Both the position numbers and the translations under genes were made by a program. Shown here piece by piece: positions 60,654-64,000 of a DNA stretch of 64,000 bases; the stretch's first letter is position 1; each line of letters opens with the position of its first letter. Location of the stretch: contig DHHM01000023.1 of assembly GCA_002403305.1 (NCBI GenBank), positions 186,001-250,000 of the forward strand. Direction: 5' to 3'. A model generated the notes under the pieces. That model made no database searches. It worked only from the letters and a program-made list of their open reading frames with translations, and was not told the DNA's origin. This stretch comes from Bacteroidales bacterium UBA4772 (GTDB lineage: Bacteria; Bacteroidota; Bacteroidia; Bacteroidales; VadinHA17).

Positions 60654-62162
60654 TCAGAATTGAGATAGTCTTTTTCTCAGCAGCCAGGGTGTAAGCTCCT
60701 TCCCCTGGTCAAAACTGATATTTGCTTTTTTCTCCGTGAGGTTCTCTTCAGCGAAGAGCTTCGTGGCCATCCATGCAGCAATTGTCTCCTCATATTCGCT
60801 GCTGGTATGGTATTTTTCAAGATCTTTTTCAATGAATGCCGTGGTGAAGGTGCCCTCCTGGAAAATCCTGTTGCGCATCAGCATGCGGAAGAAGGGGAGG
60901 GTGGTCTTCGTGCCCCTGATCCAGACTCTGTCGAGCGCTTTTTTTGTATTTATGATTGCCTCCTTACGGTTGCCACCGGTGACAATCAGTTTTGCTATCA
61001 TTGAATCATAAGCAGCTACTATCGGGGATCCGGCCCTGACACCTGTGTCGACGCGTATGCCTGCCTCTTCCGGAAAGCTGATGTTTTCTATCCTGCCCGG
61101 GGAAGGGGCAAATCCAGCCTGGACATCCTCAGCGTTGATGCGGCATTCGATGGCCCAGCCGGTGAGTGTGACATCCTCCTGTCGCACTGTGAGTTTCTCA
61201 CCACCGGCAATGCGTATCTGCTGCTCTATGAGGTCAATGCCGGTAATCATCTCTGTCACCGGATGTTCTACCTGTATACGGGTGTTCATCTCCATGAAGT
61301 AGAAATTGCGGTCAGAGTCGAGTAGAAATTCGACTGTGCCTGCCGAGTAATATCCTACCGCTCTGGCAATAGCCACGGCGACGGAGCCCATCATTGCCCT
61401 CAACTCATCGTCCAGGGCGGGGGAGGGGGCTTCCTCGAGCAGTTTCTGATGCTTGCGCTGAATAGAGCACTCTCTTTCACCCAGATGGATGATATTCCCT
61501 TGCATATCCCCAAGTATCTGGAACTCAATATGCTTGGGATTCTCAATATATTTCTCAATAAAGACGCTGGGGTCGTTGAATGCTTTCTCAGCCTCACGGC
61601 TGGCCAGATTGAACATCTTCTCCATTTCCGACTCCTGGCGTACGATGCGCATTCCCCTGCCGCCGCCACCGGAGGCAGCCTTGATGATTACCGGGTAACC
61701 TATGCGGGCGGCATGTTTCAGCGCCTCCTCCTCATCGGCGACGCTTCCCGGCGTGCCCATGGCCATGGGTATTTTGTGCCGGAGAGCTATCTGCCTGGCG
61801 ATGGTCTTGTTGCCCATCTTGTAAATAGCATCGGGTGACGGGCCGATGAAGATGATCCCGTTATCCCTGCACTTCTCTGCAAAGTATGCATTCTCGGCCA
61901 GAAAGCCGTACCCCGGATGGAGCGCATCACATCTCTGTTCTGAGGCTACGGAGATCAGTTTTTCTATATCGAGAAAAACCGGTATCACAGCCTCAGCGTC
62001 ATCCTCCTCATGGATTATGTCGGCTGCCGATAGGTACATGGCGTCGGGTTCAGCCTGAGTGCGTATGGCAACACACTCGATGCCCATCCTGCGTGCCGTA
62101 CTCATAATCCTCACGGCTATCTCGCCGCGGTTAGCTATAAGTATCCTTTTAATTTTCTTCAT
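60654..62162 (-). CDS. accC: Biotin carboxylase subunit of acyl-CoA carboxylase
   Basis: 502 residues. Biotin carboxylase N-domain (ILIANRGEIAVRIMSTARRM), ATP-grasp loop AASGGGGRGMRIV near 165, FIEKYIENPKHIEFQILGD, REC-SIQRRHQKL-like stretch ending LLEEAPSPAL, and FMEMNTRIQVEHPVTEMITG. It carboxylates biotin with ATP and bicarbonate. The C-terminal extension fits the propionyl/acetyl-CoA carboxylase group rather than fatty-acid AccC. It lies between the carboxyltransferase and biotin carrier genes. Confidence 0.93.
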   Translation of the reverse strand: MKKIKRILIANRGEIAVRIMSTARRMGIECVAIRTQAEPDAMYLSAADIIHEEDDAEAVIPVFLDIEKLISVASEQRCDALHPGYGFLAENAYFAEKCRDNGIIFIGPSPDAIYKMGNKTIARQIALRHKIPMAMGTPGSVADEEEALKHAARIGYPVIIKAASGGGGRGMRIVRQESEMEKMFNLASREAEKAFNDPSVFIEKYIENPKHIEFQILGDMQGNIIHLGERECSIQRKHQKLLEEAPSPALDDELRAMMGSVAVAIARAVGYYSAGTVEFLLDSDRNFYFMEMNTRIQVEHPVTEMITGIDLIEQQIRIAGGEKLTVRQEDVTLTGWAIECRINAEDVQAGFAPSPGRIENISFPEEAGIRVDTGVRAGSPIVAAYDSMIAKLIVTGGNRKEAIINTKKALDRVWIRGTKTTLPFFRMLMRNRIFQEGTFTTAFIEKDLEKYHTSSEYEETIAAWMATKLFAEENLTEKKANISFDQGKELTPWLLRKRLSQF

Positions 62163-62184
62163 TTATAAATCTGTCTGTCGCAAT

Positions 62185-62208
62185 TCGAAAATCGAAAATC
62201 GAAATTCG
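62185..62208. repeat. Short heptanucleotide repeat (TCGAAAA)
   Basis: TCGAAAA, TCGAAAA, TCGAAAT and TCG follow one another with a 7-bp period, in the spacer between the two carboxylase genes. Third spacer in this window with an exact 7-bp period. Confidence 0.7.
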
Positions 62209-62250
62209 CACATCCTACTACTGCCTCCCCTGCAGGCCGGCTGCTTGCTA

Positions 62251-62271
62251 AAATGACCCATCGGGTCATTT
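62251..62271. other. Perfect 9-bp hairpin in the pccB-accC spacer
   Basis: AAATGACCC and GGGTCATTT pair around an ATC loop. Located within the 139-bp gap between the two carboxylase genes; it may reduce or process the transcript between pccB and accC. There is no T-run on the minus strand. Confidence 0.6.
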
Positions 62272-62301
62272 ATTGACGCCCGCCCCTCTGTTCCCTACTG
62301 C

Positions 62302-63858
62302 CTAAAGAGGCATATTCCCGTGTTTCCTCGACGGCACCTTCACACTCTTGTTTTCCAGTGCCGCCAATGCTGAGAGCACCTTTTCGCGTGTCGTGGCCGG
62401 ATCAATGACCTCATCGATATATCCTTTCTCGTCGGCGATAAAGGGATTTGCCACTTTTTCACGGTACTTTTTCAATAGTTCCTTCTTCAGTGCCACCGGA
62501 TCGGCTGCTGCCGCCAGCTCACGCCTGTAGAGTATGGCCACGGCGCCGTCAGGCCCCATCACGGCTATCTCTGCCGAAGGCCATGCGTAGTTGAAATCAC
62601 CGCCCATGCCACGACTGTTCATGACAATATATGCACCTCCGTATGCCTTGCGCAGGATAACTGTTATGCGCGGCACCGTCGCTTCGGCATAGGCAAACAG
62701 CAGTTTGGCGCCGTGCCTGATGATGCCTGAATGTTCCTGGTCCTTGCCCGGAAGAAATCCCGGCACATCCTCGAGGGTCAGTATCGGTATGTTGAAAGCG
62801 TCGCAGAAGCGTATGAACCGTGCAGCCTTGGTCGATGAGTCGATGTCAAGCACACCGGCCAGAACCTTGGGCTGGTTGGCCACAACTCCTATGGTTTTTC
62901 CCTTCATCCGCCCGAACCCAGTAATTATATTGGGTGCAAAGAGCTCGGAGGCTTCAAAGAAGCTGTTACGGTCAACAACAAGGTTGATGACATCACGCAC
63001 GTCATAGGCCTTGTTGGGATCGTCGGGAACAATTTCGCGGAGTCTGGGGTTGATATCGGGAGTGTCGCCTGAATATTCAGTTGCGGGTGGATTCTCAAGG
63101 TTGTTGGATGGCAGATAGGAGAGGAACTTTCTTACTGCAATGATCGTATTCTCCTCGTCATCATAAATCATGTTTGCCACACCGCTCCGGCGTGCGTGGA
63201 CCTCGGCGCCACCCAGATCCTCACTGCTGATCTCTTCATTCAGTACTTCCCTGACCACGTTCGGCCCTGTTACGAACATATAGCTCGTATTGCTGGTCAT
63301 GAAGACCCAGTCGGTGAGGGCAGGTGCGTAGACGGCACCGCCGGCTGCAGGGCCCATGATCACCGAGAGCTGAGGGATGATCCCCGACGACTGTATGATG
63401 TTGTTGAAGATAGCGGCATATCCGTTGAGGCTGGCGATGCCTTCCTGTATTCTTGCGCCTCCAGAGTCGTTGATGCCGATAAACGGGGCGCCCATTTTAA
63501 GAGCCATCTCCTGTACCTTGGCTATTTTGCGGGCATGGACTATGCCGAGTGATCCGCCCATGATGGTAAAATCCTGGGCAAAGGCAAACACCAGCCTGCC
63601 GTCGATCTTGCCGTGACCGGTGACCACACCGTCGCCGTAAGCCATCTCGACCTTTCCGAATTCAACACCCTGGTCTGAGGGTGTCACGTAGGCGTCAATC
63701 TCTTCAAAAGTGCCGGAATCGAACAGGAGGGCTATCCGCTCATGGGCCGTCAGCTTCCCCTTGGAATGCTGCCTTTTGATGCGCTCCGCACTGTATTGCT
63801 TCCTGTATGCCTCCTCTCTTTCAAGGTATGATCTGAAGTACTTTCCGTTTATCTCCAT
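62302..63858 (-). CDS. pccB: Acyl-CoA carboxylase carboxyltransferase subunit (propionyl-CoA type)
   Basis: 518 residues from the ATG at 63858 (MEINGKYFRSYLEREEAYRK). The frame is open upstream to a TTG at 63909, but those codons lack family features. Crotonase-type carboxyltransferase halves: GGSLGIVHARKIAKVQEMAL, GARIQEGIASLNGYAAIF, GPAAGGAVYAPALTDW, then VEDVPGFLPG-like LTLEDVPGFLPGKDQEHSG and AYGGAYIVMNSRGMGGD. It transfers the carboxyl group from biotin to propionyl-CoA or a similar acyl-CoA, giving methylmalonyl-CoA. First gene of the operon pccB-accC-BCCP-phosphatase. Confidence 0.93.
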   Translation of the reverse strand: MEINGKYFRSYLEREEAYRKQYSAERIKRQHSKGKLTAHERIALLFDSGTFEEIDAYVTPSDQGVEFGKVEMAYGDGVVTGHGKIDGRLVFAFAQDFTIMGGSLGIVHARKIAKVQEMALKMGAPFIGINDSGGARIQEGIASLNGYAAIFNNIIQSSGIIPQLSVIMGPAAGGAVYAPALTDWVFMTSNTSYMFVTGPNVVREVLNEEISSEDLGGAEVHARRSGVANMIYDDEENTIIAVRKFLSYLPSNNLENPPATEYSGDTPDINPRLREIVPDDPNKAYDVRDVINLVVDRNSFFEASELFAPNIITGFGRMKGKTIGVVANQPKVLAGVLDIDSSTKAARFIRFCDAFNIPILTLEDVPGFLPGKDQEHSGIIRHGAKLLFAYAEATVPRITVILRKAYGGAYIVMNSRGMGGDFNYAWPSAEIAVMGPDGAVAILYRRELAAAADPVALKKELLKKYREKVANPFIADEKGYIDEVIDPATTREKVLSALAALENKSVKVPSRKHGNMPL

Positions 63859-63919
63859 TTTGGTGAGGGTATGGTAATCTGCCGCATGCCTGTGACAGCC
63901 GCATGACAAAAGTCATTAA

Positions 63920-63938
63920 TTTGCATATAATATGCAAA
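63920..63938. promoter_or_regulatory. Perfect 8-3-8 palindrome upstream of pccB
   Basis: TTTGCATA-TAA-TATGCAAA is a perfect inverted repeat with 8-bp arms, 62 bp ahead of the pccB ATG. Its size and symmetry fit an operator for a dimeric regulator. The regulator is not in the window. Confidence 0.55.
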
Positions 63939-64000
63939 CCTATTTTTCGAATGAAGACCGGCCGGCTGATCTAAACAGCTTGCAAACAGGCGTTTGTCGT

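Noticed and set aside
1..64000. tRNA, rRNA, insertion sequences or prophage
   Set aside because: No transposase, integrase, phage structural gene, tRNA fold or rRNA segment was recognised on reading both strands.

Overview
The window looks like a chromosomal segment of a Bacteroidota bacterium, most likely a peptide- and glycan-degrading Bacteroidales-type anaerobe. The evidence is: a TonB-dependent receptor with an N-terminal carboxypeptidase-like regulatory domain; a family C25 (gingipain-like) protease with a type IX secretion C-terminal domain; an exbB-exbD-exbD-tonB operon linked to a PstS-like lipoprotein and a TPR protein; a propeller/Y_Y_Y/SpoIIE phosphatase; DUF4831- and DUF6599-type proteins; a 3-keto-disaccharide hydrolase; and repeated TAnnTTTG (-7 type) elements ahead of genes. 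No rRNA, tRNA, CRISPR array, insertion sequence or phage gene was recognised, so the genus is inference only.

Layout. 1-6.8 kb: the 5' part of an ankyrin protein, a secreted serine hydrolase with an SRAP DNA-protein crosslink protein, and a small TonB-receptor operon. 6.9-11.8 kb: IorA/IorB (arylpyruvate oxidation), SSB, a zinc-ribbon protein, a heptanucleotide repeat, a TlpA-like thioredoxin and an outer-membrane barrel. 11.8-17 kb: envelope genes (cardiolipin synthase, MltG, two glycosyltransferases, a small membrane protein). 17-23 kb: a GH109-type NAD-dependent glycosidase, Pit phosphate transporter with its DUF47 partner, a DEDDh/GIY-YIG nuclease fusion and a class IV aminotransferase-fold enzyme. 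23-29.3 kb: AmrS, then a cluster of sugar isomerase-like protein, two Gfo/Idh/MocA oxidoreductases and a 3-keto-disaccharide hydrolase, which together look like an oxidative (3-keto) glycoside-cleavage locus.

29.4-40 kb: HD hydrolase, the C25 protease divergent from a large sensor phosphatase, an AlbA_2 protein, and a Tat-exported aldo/keto reductase with ferredoxin-like cysteines. 40-46.8 kb: the TonB/ExbD/ExbD/ExbB/TPR/PstS operon. 46.8-57.2 kb: a POT peptide transporter, Nnr, DUF4831, a glycosyltransferase/methyltransferase pair, a thioredoxin, an MFS transporter and aminoacyl-histidine dipeptidase PepD. 57.3-64 kb: a biotin-dependent acyl-CoA carboxylase operon (carboxyltransferase, biotin carboxylase, biotin carrier) followed at once by a PhoD-like phosphatase lipoprotein.

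How the genes fit together (inference): the C25 protease, POT transporter, PepD and IorAB fit extracellular proteolysis followed by peptide uptake and amino-acid fermentation; the acyl-CoA carboxylase fits propionyl-CoA metabolism; the TonB/Exb genes energise outer-membrane uptake; GH109 and the 3-keto cluster give a non-classical route to cleave glycosides. The most unusual sequence-level signal is that three intergenic spacers, possibly four, carry tandem repeats with a period of exactly 7 bp but different heptamers.
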